Origin: HGM11367 sp964600435
Lineage (GTDB): Bacteria > Bacillota > Clostridia > Christensenellales > UBA1242
Reading direction: 5' to 3'
DNA length: 64,000 bases
Assembly: GCA_964600435.1 (NCBI GenBank)
Contig: CAZRJB010000002.1
Coordinates: 48,284 to 112,283, forward strand
Shown: positions 18,401-28,200 of the stretch, one piece after another
Numbering within the stretch: the stretch's first letter is position 1
Layout of the letters: each line of letters starts with the position of its first letter
The notes under the pieces: generated by a model
What the model saw: only the letters and a program-made list of their open reading frames with translations
Database searches by the model: none
Told to the model about the DNA's origin: nothing
Translations under genes and position numbers: made by a program

Positions 18401-21400
18401 TTATCTGTGTTGGTTTTTATTATTCTTCCATCAATTTCGCCGGTCACTTTTAAGCCAGAAATTGTGCCGCCAACATTAGAGCCAACAATTCCGCCAAAAT
18501 TGGTTGCATTTGACAAAGCAAAAATGCTTGCATGAATTCCATAAAGCCCAATTGTGATTAAATCTTGTGATAATGTGTTTTGAATTGTTCCAGTATTATA
18601 GCCAACAATTCCGCCAAAATTTGATGTCTGCGAACCACTGAACTCAACCGAAAGCGTTGTTGTTTTTGTGTTGCAAACCATTAATGTGTAATTTTTACAA
18701 TTGTCATCAATTTGGATTGTTCCTATGTTTGTGCCTGCAACCAAACCAAAATTTACATTGATTGAGTCATTTTGGGTGTTCACAACAACTGTGTTTTGTT
18801 CATTTAATTCAACAAACACATTTGAAATTGTTCCGTTGTTTGTTCCACACAAAAGCCCAATGTTTGTTTCTGAATTTACATTGTATTCACTTGAAAACAA
18901 CCCACTTATGCTCAAGTTGTAAACTTTTGCATCATTTTCAATTGTTTGAAACAAACCTTTGTTAACTTTGAAATTGGTTATTCTTCCATATTGGTTAATG
19001 TTTTTAAAGTCTTTATGGTCTGAATATAAAAATGTTCCACGAATTGAACCTGTTAAAATTCCAAGGTTAACTAGTTCATTTTTGCAATCTATTTCGGTAT
19101 CTACATAGTAGTGTTTGTCGGGCGACAAGGTTTTTAAGTCTTGCAAAGAAGAAATTTTTAAAGCGGTTTGTTCAGACAAGCCGTCAGCACAAACAAAGTT
19201 TAATTCTAGGTGATAGTAATAATTTCCGTTGGAATCTGTTGGAGAATTTGTTTTCATAACAGAAATTGGGAAAATTAAAACTTTGCCCGAACCAGCACTG
19301 TTAAACTTAAAGGTTATTTTGTTATTGTCGGTTTCTGCGATTTCTGCAATTAAACAATTTGAATCTTTTGTGTCAATATATACAAAAACTTCTTTAAAGT
19401 TTGCATTTTCGGGATAAACTTGAACATTTATTGTTTTTTCTGCGTTTACTGCATCCAAATATATATATTCTTCTGGACTAGAAAGCCAAATGCTTTCAAC
19501 ATTAATATATTTTTCAACAACCAAAGTCACGTCCGATTTAAAGGTTTCGTTTGTGTTGGAATCTTTAATTTCAACCGAAATGTTTATCGAATCGGCATTG
19601 CTTAAACCAAGGTAGTTAAACTCAAATTTTCCAATGTAGCCTTTGTCATTTATTGTAGCAACTTCATTATTTAGGCTATTAAAGGTTAAAGTTCCAATTG
19701 ATGTTCCATTGTTGTTTTTAACCGAACCATCTTGTTTAATTGTAAAAGTTTCGTTATCATAAACAAATTCAATGTCAGCAAGATTAATTGGATGATTTGT
19801 GGTGCCTTCTGAACTCATGTTAACATTTAAATATAAATAAGTTGATGCAAGGTTAACATTTTTATAAGACAAATCTCTTTTGTTGTATATGCTTGCTTTT
19901 TTTAACAAATCGTTCTGATCAACTTGTTCATTTTTGCTGCTGGCATAAAGCGAAGCGGACTTTATGTAATTTATGCATTTTAAGCGGACTGTTATGTTTT
20001 CTATTTCTGGTTCTTTCAATTGAAACAAAAGTGTGCCGTTGTGGTCACGACTGATTTTGTTTAACGTTATGGCAACTGTTAATGTTTTTGTTGTGTTTTC
20101 TTCTGTAAAATTTTTTGTTGTTATTGTTCCGTTTTCAGAAACTTCAAAATTATCGTAGTTTTCAAGCGAATAAGAATAAGTGAAAGAATTTTGATTGTAG
20201 TCTTTAAATGTTGTTGTTGGTTTTACGGCAAGATTAACTTTTGAGCCTATTCCTTTTATTGTTATGGTGTTTAAATTGCCGCCATCATCATAACCAAAGT
20301 CTGAAACATTATTGTTGACTTGGTCGGCAAAATCAAGTTTGAGGCCACTCTCGTTAATCTCTCTAAAAATTATCACTTTTAATGTTGTTTGAAGCCCGTT
20401 TGCTGTTGTAAATTCAAAGGTTTGTTCGCCAACACTTTTTGGAGTGATTGTTATTTGTGTAGACAAGCTGCTTGTTTGTTCAATTGTGCATATGTTTTGT
20501 TTAGACGATGAATAAATTGACATTTTGCCAGGAACTGCATCTTTTGATTCGTTTTGACACACCAAACCATTGAATGTATATTCTTTTGTTTCTTCTTCTA
20601 GTGGTAAATATATTATTCCATTTGTAAAGCTTGTATTAACATAAAAACTTGTTGCACCGGCAAACACATTAATGTTTATTTCTCTAGAACAAATCTTTTC
20701 ATGAGTGCTTAGGTCGGCAGTTTTATCACCTTTGTAGCAAACAACTTTTATGTAATAGTTTGTGGTTGCAGAAATTGCAGAAATTGTTATTGCATTTTTC
20801 AACTCGCCTAAGTCAAAAACCGTATTGTTGTCATCAGGCTCTAACCCACCAAGTTTAACAGTAAAGGATTTTTTAATTTCTGAATAATTTACTGATGTAG
20901 GGTCTTGGGTTGTGCTCCCAGTTTCAGGTTTTTTCCAAAACTCTAATTTGTAAGAATAATTTTCCACAACCGCTTTTTGTGGCATGATTCCAAACTTTAA
21001 ACTTTTGGAAGTTGCATTTCCGGTTGTATATAATTCAATTTCGGTAAGATTTGCTTGATTGTTGACTGTTATGTTGTTAGGTTCGCAAATTGCACTAACC
21101 TCAATTGTTACATCGACTTTGTTTTCTTCAAAATCGTTTTGATACACTTCAAATTTTAGTTCTGAGTCTGTTAAAGTAACATCTGAGGCAGACAAAATAA
21201 ATTCGGAATTTTTGTTGATTATGATTGGATTTGTGCAAACATCAACTCCATCAAGAGTAATGTTTTTTGATGCGGAAATTTTTATGGAATATTTATCTCC
21301 AAACAAAAAGTCAACCTTTAGTTTCTTTTTGTAACCTGAATCTTTTGTTAAAACAAGTTCAACAGGTTGGTTTTTGCCCTCTCCTGCTTCAATTAATGGA

Positions 21401-22128
21401 GTAAAATCATTGCCAAAACTATCAACGTTGTCTGTGCTTTGGTTTGCATATGAAATGTTTAACCCTCCTAAATCTATTTCATCAGCAATTTTAACCACCA
21501 AATTTGTGGTAATGTTTGAATTATGCATGCTTGTGGCTTTTATTGTGATTGTGTCCGCTGTGCAACCATTTTCTACCATTAAAACATTGGTTTCTTTGTT
21601 GAAAGTTACACCAGTTATGCCTTGAGAATTTTCGTCCAATTCAAACGTTAAACCTGTTAGTGTTGCATTTTCGGGGGTGAATGTAAACATTGAAGAGTCA
21701 ATTTTTAAAGAACCACCCTTTTTGATGTATATGTTTTGTTTTGCGGAAACAGATTCAATTTCTTTTGCAACAACAACGGGAACAGAAATGTGATTGCCGA
21801 TTCCCCTTAAAGTTATTGTTAAAGTTGTGTTTCCTTCAGATATTGGTGCTATCGAGAATTTGTATTCTCCACCACCTAAGTTTTCTATTGATTTGTCAAC
21901 ATATGCGGCTTTTTGCTCTGCAAAATAAAAGTCAAATTCCGCATTAAAATCAAAATAGTTATTAATTACAATTGTGTAATCAACTTTTTGGTCGGTTGTT
22001 AACATTTCAATTTTGTCTGCGTTTTTTAAAGACAGCGAAAGAGAACCATAGTCCTGCGAACAGCCGGACAACATTGCTCCAGTTAAAATTATTAATAATA
22101 ATGTGACTATGCTTAATGTTTTTTTCAT
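12472..22128 (-). CDS. giant GLUG-repeat surface lipoprotein A (3,218 residues)
   Basis: The start at 22128 has a GGAGAGAG ribosome binding site. The signal peptide ends in lipobox LSGC with Cys23, so the protein is lipid-anchored outside the membrane; no LPXTG motif is seen. Roughly residues 25-970 are Ig-like/BIG-type beta-sandwich repeats. Three sections then follow, each opening with a segment like GLSEQTALKISSLQDLKTL or GSETNPYLISSVNEFETY and leading into GLUG-type repeats (FGGIVGYNTGTI, VGGIVGYAEGVKVGNV, YVGAIAGTAINASVANV), at roughly residues 980-1300, 2290-2500 and 2670-3140. GLUG repeats form beta-helices in adhesins and secreted enzymes. No catalytic domain was recognised. It lies 140 nt downstream of the larger paralogue, with no terminator between, so the two probably form an operon. 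An adhesin-like or matrix role is inference. Confidence 0.85.
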   Translation of the reverse strand: MKKTLSIVTLLLIILTGAMLSGCSQDYGSLSLSLKNADKIEMLTTDQKVDYTIVINNYFDFNAEFDFYFAEQKAAYVDKSIENLGGGEYKFSIAPISEGNTTLTITLRGIGNHISVPVVVAKEIESVSAKQNIYIKKGGSLKIDSSMFTFTPENATLTGLTFELDENSQGITGVTFNKETNVLMVENGCTADTITIKATSMHNSNITTNLVVKIADEIDLGGLNISYANQSTDNVDSFGNDFTPLIEAGEGKNQPVELVLTKDSGYKKKLKVDFLFGDKYSIKISASKNITLDGVDVCTNPIIINKNSEFILSASDVTLTDSELKFEVYQNDFEENKVDVTIEVSAICEPNNITVNNQANLTEIELYTTGNATSKSLKFGIMPQKAVVENYSYKLEFWKKPETGSTTQDPTSVNYSEIKKSFTVKLGGLEPDDNNTVFDLGELKNAITISAISATTNYYIKVVCYKGDKTADLSTHEKICSREININVFAGATSFYVNTSFTNGIIYLPLEEETKEYTFNGLVCQNESKDAVPGKMSIYSSSKQNICTIEQTSSLSTQITITPKSVGEQTFEFTTANGLQTTLKVIIFREINESGLKLDFADQVNNNVSDFGYDDGGNLNTITIKGIGSKVNLAVKPTTTFKDYNQNSFTYSYSLENYDNFEVSENGTITTKNFTEENTTKTLTVAITLNKISRDHNGTLLFQLKEPEIENITVRLKCINYIKSASLYASSKNEQVDQNDLLKKASIYNKRDLSYKNVNLASTYLYLNVNMSSEGTTNHPINLADIEFVYDNETFTIKQDGSVKNNNGTSIGTLTFNSLNNEVATINDKGYIGKFEFNYLGLSNADSINISVEIKDSNTNETFKSDVTLVVEKYINVESIWLSSPEEYIYLDAVNAEKTINVQVYPENANFKEVFVYIDTKDSNCLIAEIAETDNNKITFKFNSAGSGKVLIFPISVMKTNSPTDSNGNYYYHLELNFVCADGLSEQTALKISSLQDLKTLSPDKHYYVDTEIDCKNELVNLGILTGSIRGTFLYSDHKDFKNINQYGRITNFKVNKGLFQTIENDAKVYNLSISGLFSSEYNVNSETNIGLLCGTNNGTISNVFVELNEQNTVVVNTQNDSINVNFGLVAGTNIGTIQIDDNCKNYTLMVCNTKTTTLSVEFSGSQTSNFGGIVGYNTGTIQNTLSQDLITIGLYGIHASIFALSNATNFGGIVGSNVGGTISGLKVTGEIDGRIIKTNTDNTKKTLSATNVAGFVATSSGGEIKNNTSRIFVRGSGTILSGFVAASSGTTYSNNKIQAVDNGERTGINASFIVYYGAYDSNKVLVTAPSSIAAGITAETYFKRNIHSGLSAANSNTSIEYDYSGDDGNSKDYYYGDVVFADSTNIYYYSKFTEGSEDSLPNNIKMVIAAYMQASNSVDQQKISNLTDTISLLKYLNITCRDIDLEIKNPSVARLEYYGKNICILGVGALNIKISSALNYTNQTTAELNITNYYDTITAYKNKEKTESMSKITLVNNQTTFVYFKAASSFYNYKNTPITLAQNNEISFEVNGNITDLLISVQGTTAFVTRKAEITTDEISFYTIFKLDGYTYYCETKKTDNSEDMVVGDNNKKLLVFAKQKTINSSYTYELNGYTVEATMGIENVKTNKSHLSAEPTDTIEFFLTYNTFDDSDFFSAQLGVGEETKDSNGNTIIDYQYFNLKNNSQKIGIKGSGTFETEEEKTLFTLKWGDVIDLQNLTKRIDFSLRMLGEGSFDTETYNYLVGKTIKLVLTSHKTNQSITVYITITPETISSVLINNFDSSNNTEMITSSNGVNTFDLKEMLYSGNQASTAELNTINAYVNTKYSQFDYVDVTMQLQAEGGYLGYIQYDSANKKGTVSSDSVYTSITGGSTIRIFKNSIKEIDDSLLIGLVYKIPKTVADGTIIPITFSFYNKNVSEPVWVETTNLISKLTNQVSFEIYNKKVVEELADYKTYNVAEGMTYLLDTTIVGYTSDEAVFESDNPGIANVVYAGGSYYLKISNNINYESNAYKEVIITSYGKKDSSESIKKTTKLHIYKFLVADNMFGENNTINLRLLESTNVLNVIADKIQFECANINTPSQNQFLESFKTNAQLFLIDKNTNEIQITNTTNLSYDEFILNRQTITTKLVQSPCNFSFVIKYKLDAIEGVPTISEPAETDILTSYQFEVNSYLSTTSDNATPIYNYNDMLEMKDDEYYRQVADITISPSQLQMLTVSPKMFDGNGYKIKISSGTINFALDSSSDFALFKTNKTGNIIKNVTIEILGNLNIVLDNNTSSNGANIALLVAENNGIITNCAIKSTNVVTVDILSTIVVMENSFFAGLCANNYGDITNCQVECNLTASGASLAGVVANNVGHVASSYIKNSRIHNTTSTTNENITTAGFVCRNTGSIAMCYVEGLMNSASKRIYADYAASDSKASKIIYTATKVAGFVYENSGDIMDCYSNIPIMSTNESSGFVAKATSGTITRVFSLSKLKQQDTLNYGFVASHEQTEENVIFKDCFFLIEDNLINYNTSQTNYTYSETDNKIVSVIDGIEPLSIADFNVCDSTGQFKQDSKLKSFVTNNKKSQGVWFYVFDSTKEASTSFNMFTYSTKVDGENALNGEYIARRLHLVSPNIIAFSQLDINFDKNNPDKYIYTTSSSSQTPGSETNPYLISSVNEFETYCNQLNGEYSYYRQICSINYIEEQKYSSNLYNKSLIGYYEGNGFSISGYSVNTITSNLSAGLFASIGSQESQISCLKNTIFEPYYINLPNSIYVGAIAGTAINASVANVSVLGEDVVVIGKNIVGGLFGRTTDETFLSLIYSNISVKASHYNSTALTTNKTNVEGLLRLIQFSEINSNGGQVSYSGSLVGYVGGVANITQASVGENAKTFAMISGLMFGGIGGIAKVSNFNLNLNSFDNSVEAYAFAGYVAGEIKGEVNNFSINSKIINYNAFTCYPITPVSIGGVAGYAKGAKIDGLNSLDGYSVVGAHILGVQEDQHLKVHNPYIARYVGGIVGYAEGVKVGNVSIGNTVYKEQGKIDYNKSTGLALMGSYYVGGIFGCTKETNTITETTKINFVGEKTYINAEEVSETNKLYFSYVSESVGENIPTYSFENIQQIGLVAGNEKTFKNNVVGFTLETDVKIELTLLSDLEVFFETYKGVNTNESGINREIVLWQDKICMTESDLKILLTKKVVTNSDTVIPEQITPITITQ

Positions 22129-22268
22129 AGTTCTCTCTCCGTTCTTTATTTTTTTTGTTTTGTTTTTCATTTTTCTTGTTTTTTTGTTATTTTAACATTT
22201 TTTCAACCAAAACCATAACTTTTTTAAACATATTTATTTTGTTTTTATAATTATGTGTTGCCATTATG

Positions 22269-25200
22269 TTAGTTGCTAGTTGGCAATCCGGAAATTGTTT
22301 TGTTAGTGTCAACCTTAGAAATTTCATAGAACCCGCCAAAGTTTGCAAGTTGTGTATATTTCGCAGATAATTCTTCATTATATACATAATATACTGTTGA
22401 ACCCGCTCCTTGCCCTGCTATTATTGCAATGTATAAAGTGAATTCTTTATCATCGAGTTTTATTGTTTTAGAGTAAAGTTTGTCGTTAGAAATTAAAGTT
22501 GGATTTTCTATAACACTTTTGTCAGCAACTGTTGTAAAGCCTTTGTAAGGATTATCTGTGTCTGCTGTTTCAATACTTGTGCCGGTTATGATATTACCAT
22601 TTTGCTCTGTTGTTAGATTATTTTCTCCAACAAACACATAGGTTGTGGTTTTAACAACTTTTCCGTCAGAATCTTTGTACCCTATTGAAATTGTGCCGCT
22701 TGAATTAACTGTGTAAGTTGTTTTGTCTGTGTCAATTGTTGGAGAAGTTGTACTACTACAGCTTGTGCATGTGCAGGTTGAGCCAGATTTGCAACCAAAT
22801 TCACTACATGTGCAGGTTGTGCATGTGCAAGTTTGTGATAAAGTAACCTGATTGTTAGAATAACTGATTTCTATTTTTGTTTCTTTTTCAGTGTAAGTTG
22901 TTGTGTAACTATAGAACAAATCGCCCAAATTTGCTTCAATGTCCACTTGAACATCTTTCCAATTTCTGGTTATGGATAATGTAGAAATTTCGCTTTCTGC
23001 TGGTTGAACCAAGTTGTCTTGAATGTTATAAATGTTATCATCTGCATCTTTTGGAACAAAACTTGGGTAGCGGTCTGGTGCATTGTTTTGCCATTTAGTT
23101 ATTAAGGATATTGCTGTTTTATCAGAACCATTATCTCCGAGTGTATACGTAATGTTGCCACAAGACTGGAACTTGTCATTATTAACCAAATAAACATAAT
23201 CTGTAACATTATAGTTACTATCTATGCAAGCAACAACAAGGTAGGTTTTATTATTAAATGTGTACGATTGAACCGAAAGATAATTATAGTTCTTTCCACC
23301 AAAACTAAACGAGCTGTTATAATCTATTTTAATTTCGCCACCAATTGTTAAGCTAGAAGTGTAAGTGCCGGTAATTTTTTTATTGTCTGTTTTTGGTTCG
23401 ACAGTGTATGTCGTTGGAGTTTGATTCCCATCGGTTGCAGTGAAGGTTGGTTCGCCGTTAACTATATAAGTTATTTCGGCAACTGTTGTGCTGACACTCG
23501 TTAGCGTGGTTTTGATTTTTGCAGCATTATTATACTGACTAGAATCAGTGATTTTTTCACCACTACCATCTATGTATTTTGTTTCAATTGTTAATGGATT
23601 GTTTGAGTTATTATAAGCAGAATAAATTACGCCATTTTTATGTGCAAAGCGTGCTACAACATTTCCGTTACTATTTTTAACTTGATAATAATTATGCTTA
23701 ATGTTGATTTCATAATTGTTTGCATTTAAGTTAGCGCTGCCGCCAACAAGTGCTTCTATCATTGTTGGAAGAGTTATTGTGCAAAGGCTTAATGTTGGAA
23801 TTGTGCCCTCGTCTGGAAGTGTTGTTGCCCCATTAACATATTCAGCATTGCTGTATTCAGTTGTGGTTGTGGGGGTGGTATCGTCACTAACCGTTTCCGT
23901 TTTTGAAACAATAAATTTTTGTGATAGAGAAAGTGTGTTGCTATTCTCAGCAAAACTTGCATATAACCCACCGCAAGACAAAGATACTGTTTTTGATGCT
24001 GATGAAAGTTTGTTGTTATCTCCGCTTGTGTTTGAACCGTTGTAATAAGTTGTTGTGCCATTTGCGGTAACAATTGTTGCAACTGTTGTGTTGTCGCTAT
24101 CAGTTAGCGTGGTTGTGTTGTCGCTTGGTGTGGCGGTGAGAACTTCGCCGCTTGCACTTAAGTAAGTGGTCTTTTGTGTTATTGTTGCAACTGCTGTGCC
24201 GTCTTTCGTTAGCGTGGTTGTGTCGCCGTTTGTTCCTAGTTTATATGTTTCCCCATTAGAAGTAAACTTATTGCCTTTAGCATCTGTGTAGATTGGCGTT
24301 TTACCACTGTTGTCTATGCATGCAACTATATCATAAACAGTTGTTTTGTCGCCTTTGATTATTCCAACCAGTGGAGTTGAGGTGTTATCATAATAGAAAG
24401 TTACATCTTGTTTGAACACAACTCCGTCGCTATTTAAATAAGAAATTGAACCATCTTGGTTTGCTTGTTCTGTTAGTTTGTTGCCATCTCCGCTTGTGCT
24501 TGAACCTTCGTAATAAGTTGTTGTGCCGTTGCTGTCTGTAACAATTGTTGCAACTGTTGTGGTTGTTGTTTCCCCATTGGCACCTGTTTCGGTTTTCTTT
24601 AGCGTGATTTTGTTGTCGCTTGTTTCGGCGGTGAGTTCTTCTCCGCTAGCACTTACATATTGCTTTGTTGTTATTGTTGCAACTGCGTTGTTGGTGTTGT
24701 CTTTTATGTATGCTTTGGTTTTGTCTGTAGAGTCTTGTTTGTAAGTTAAAATGTTATTATAATCATCATAATAAATTGTTGAGTTTGAAAGAATTGTTAC
24801 AACTGTTTTGTTGTCGCTATCCGTTAGCGTGGTTGTGGTGCCGTTTGTTGTGGCGGTGAGAACTTTGCCGCTTGTGCTTGAACCGCTGTAATAAGTTGTT
24901 GTGCCATTTTCGGTAACAATTGTTACAACTGTTTTGTTGTCGCTATCCGTTAGCGTGGTTGTGGTGCCGTTTGTTGTGGCGGTGAGCAAAACATTATTTG
25001 CAATATAAAAATGCTCATCTTCGTCGGTGCTTTCAATATTAAACTTTATTGAATTGCTTAAATAGATTTTTCCATCTAAAGTGTTAACAAAAACATCTCC
25101 ATTACTTCCATTTTTATAAATTGTTGTATTTAATATTTTTAATACCAACTCTCCAGAGGTGTTAAATAGTGAGCTAGCGCTATCTGAAGCTGCTGAACTT

Positions 25201-28200
25201 TCAAGTTCGTCTTCAAACAATTTATTTAATATTTTTGTATCATTTAAGTCTGAAACCAAACCACCATAAACTCTGTTAGGTGTAAAAGCGGCATTTTTTT
25301 TGTATTTAGGTTCAGAAATACCATAATCAAACTTTTCCCTATTGGCTGTGATTGTAACATCACAAGATTCTTCTCCGTTTTGTTGATATTCACTAAGTTG
25401 ATAAATTTCAAGATTGTATCTGTCATCTTCGTTAACCTTATAGTTTACGTCATTCAAAACAATTGCATATTCTAAAGTTTTTGATGTTGAAACAATTGCT
25501 TCTGTTTGGTTTGGTTTAAAGTACTCAATTTTTTTATCTACTGCAAGATAATATGCCTGAGTTCCATTTACAACAGATGAACTAGCATTTGTTGTGCTAG
25601 AAGTTGTTGTTTTATACAAATAATATGTTAAGGTTGTTGTTTTATCATAAATCTTGTCACCAGCATTAATATTGGTGCTATTGCCACTACCATAACTAAT
25701 TTTCCCGTTTATTTCTGCAAGAGTGGTTTCTGTTATAGAAATTGTGTTTCCTGTTGTGTTATAGCTAATTGACAAAGATATTGTTTTTTGTTCAGGTCCT
25801 GATGTGGATTCAGTTGTTTCTTCTTCGCCATCTGAATTGGTTTTTGTTTCTTCTGTGGTTTCGGTTTTGTTTACGGCCAGATTGTTGAAACTTAGACTAT
25901 TCAAGTTAGTAATTAAATTATTGCCGCTAATGGTATATGTTATGCCATTAATTGTAAAATTTCCTGAAACATTATTACTCGTAATATTAACAGAACTGCT
26001 ATTATCAATTTTGTTGCCATCAGCACCGAGTGTTGTTTTACATATCCATCTGCTAACAATGCTGTTGTAAGTGATGTTTTGTGGAACCCCATCGTTTGCT
26101 GTTAGTGTGCCATCATCAGTTGCAGCAATATATTTGCTTGCAAATGCAGAAGAAGGATAAACAAATTCGTCACCTGATTCATTTAACACATTAAAGCCTG
26201 CCAAAACGTAGCCAACATTTGAGAAACCTTTGCTGGTGCATCCAAATGTGACACCTTCAATTATGTTGATGGATTTGTCTTTCTTATTTACGCCAACAAA
26301 ACCTCCGGCAGAGGCTGTTAAGCCTGGCGCTGTTACATCGGCAGAAATGATTATTGGAGTTGTTTTTCCAATGTTTAATGTTTTGTTAACAGCAACTGTG
26401 CCATTATTGTAGCCAACCACTCCACCAACATAAACATTTTCGCTGGATGCAACTTTAAGGCTAAGGTCATGCTGTGCACCCAAAGTTGTGGTTTGTTTGG
26501 TTTCACCAATACTTAAAGTGCCTGCATTGTTGCCAACAAAACCGCCGGCATAATTTATGCCTGAAACAAGTTCAACTGAGCCTGTTAATTCAACATTGGC
26601 TAATGTTACAGAACCTGAAGTAACTGTTCCAATAAGTCCACCAAAAGAAATGTTCGTTTTGGTTGAATCCTTAAAATTAATGTTTACAGAATTAATTTTA
26701 ACATTTTTTATTGTAACTGCAGATTGCGAAACTTTTTCAACCACAGAGCCAATCAACAATCCAACACTTGAACTGCCGTTAACACTGTTAATGTTAACTC
26801 CAGAAATTGTTATATTTTCAAGAGTGCAACCCGTTGTTGATTTAATAAAGCCAAGGGCTGTGTCATTGTTGTTTGTTGATAAAACAACCTTTTTAAATAT
26901 GGTGTAAAAATTCAAAACCTTAATTGTGCCGTTAAACTCGTTAATTAAGTTATCTCCAACATTAATTTCTGTTTGATTATTGTTTAAATTAACTGTTACA
27001 TAAATTGATGAAAAATCTATTTTATTATTATCACCTTTTACATTGTTATTATAATCATTTAATGTGTTAACGAGTTTGTTCCATGATTTTTCGTTTGTTA
27101 TTGTAACTGCAGATTTTTCGTTTACGATACCAATTGTGTTGTCTGGGAATGTACCATCCGAGTCAACTATACTTAAGAACAAATCAGCTTGAGTTTCTGG
27201 AATGTAATGACCATTGATAAGTGTCCAACAATTATTATTATTCGAGTTTTTCCAATCTTTAAACACAGTATTTTGGGTGGTACTCTTGTCTTTGTTATAT
27301 TTTAATGTTAACTTTGAGGTTTCTGTCTCATTTATAATTCTGCTAACATCTACTATTATGTTTTTGTCTGGTGTTGATGTTGAATTTGTTTCAACAATTT
27401 CCCCGAGAACTTCGATAGGAACCGAAGTGTAGTAATAGTATGCATGATGTACGTTAGAACCAGAAAGTTCAGTGAGTTTGATTAATCCTAAGTTATTATA
27501 TGATTTTGAATAACTATCAAAAGCATTTTTTACTTGGATTTCTGTCACTTGAGTATATGTTGTAATATTAGAATCAACATAAATTTCTGCGCTTGAAGAG
27601 TCAGGACTGCTAGTTGAGCTACCTGATCCAGAACTTTGCAACACCGCAGTTGCACTTGCACCTGTTCCAATAACTGGTACAATTGAGTCAGAATGGTTTC
27701 CAAAAATATAATTAAAACATAGAATTTTTGAGGTGTCTGCGTCTTCATATTTCCACGTTGATTTTGTATTGTATTTTTTAAATCCGTGATAATAATTTTT
27801 CCCAAACGTCCATTTATTCTTTTTATACCAACCTATACCCTCTCCATAGTATGTTTTACCCCATATGTTATTATCTACATCAACAAAGAACTTTTCCATG
27901 CGTTCTTGACAATTTTCACTATTGTAACCAACAAGTGAACCTAAAGAAACATTAATAAATTTTAGATCATTTGAGTTGTCAAATATGGCATATCTATTAA
28001 ACAACCCATCTTCCCATATGCTTTTATTTTTTGTCATAAATCTAGGGCTTGTTCCAAGATATTTTGTTAAATAGAATGTTGGTGTATCTAGCAATGTTGA
28101 AATTTTTGAAACTTCTTCCCTAAATGCCTTTACAGCAAAATATTTTTCTATCGCACCGCTGTATGCTGAAGCTAGAAATAACCAAGGAAGTTTTATGGAC

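Noticed and set aside
24000..25000. CRISPR-like spacing of repeats
   Set aside because: The repeats lie in one open frame with a period divisible by three (126 bp), they encode homologous residues, and the intervening sequence is not spacer-like.
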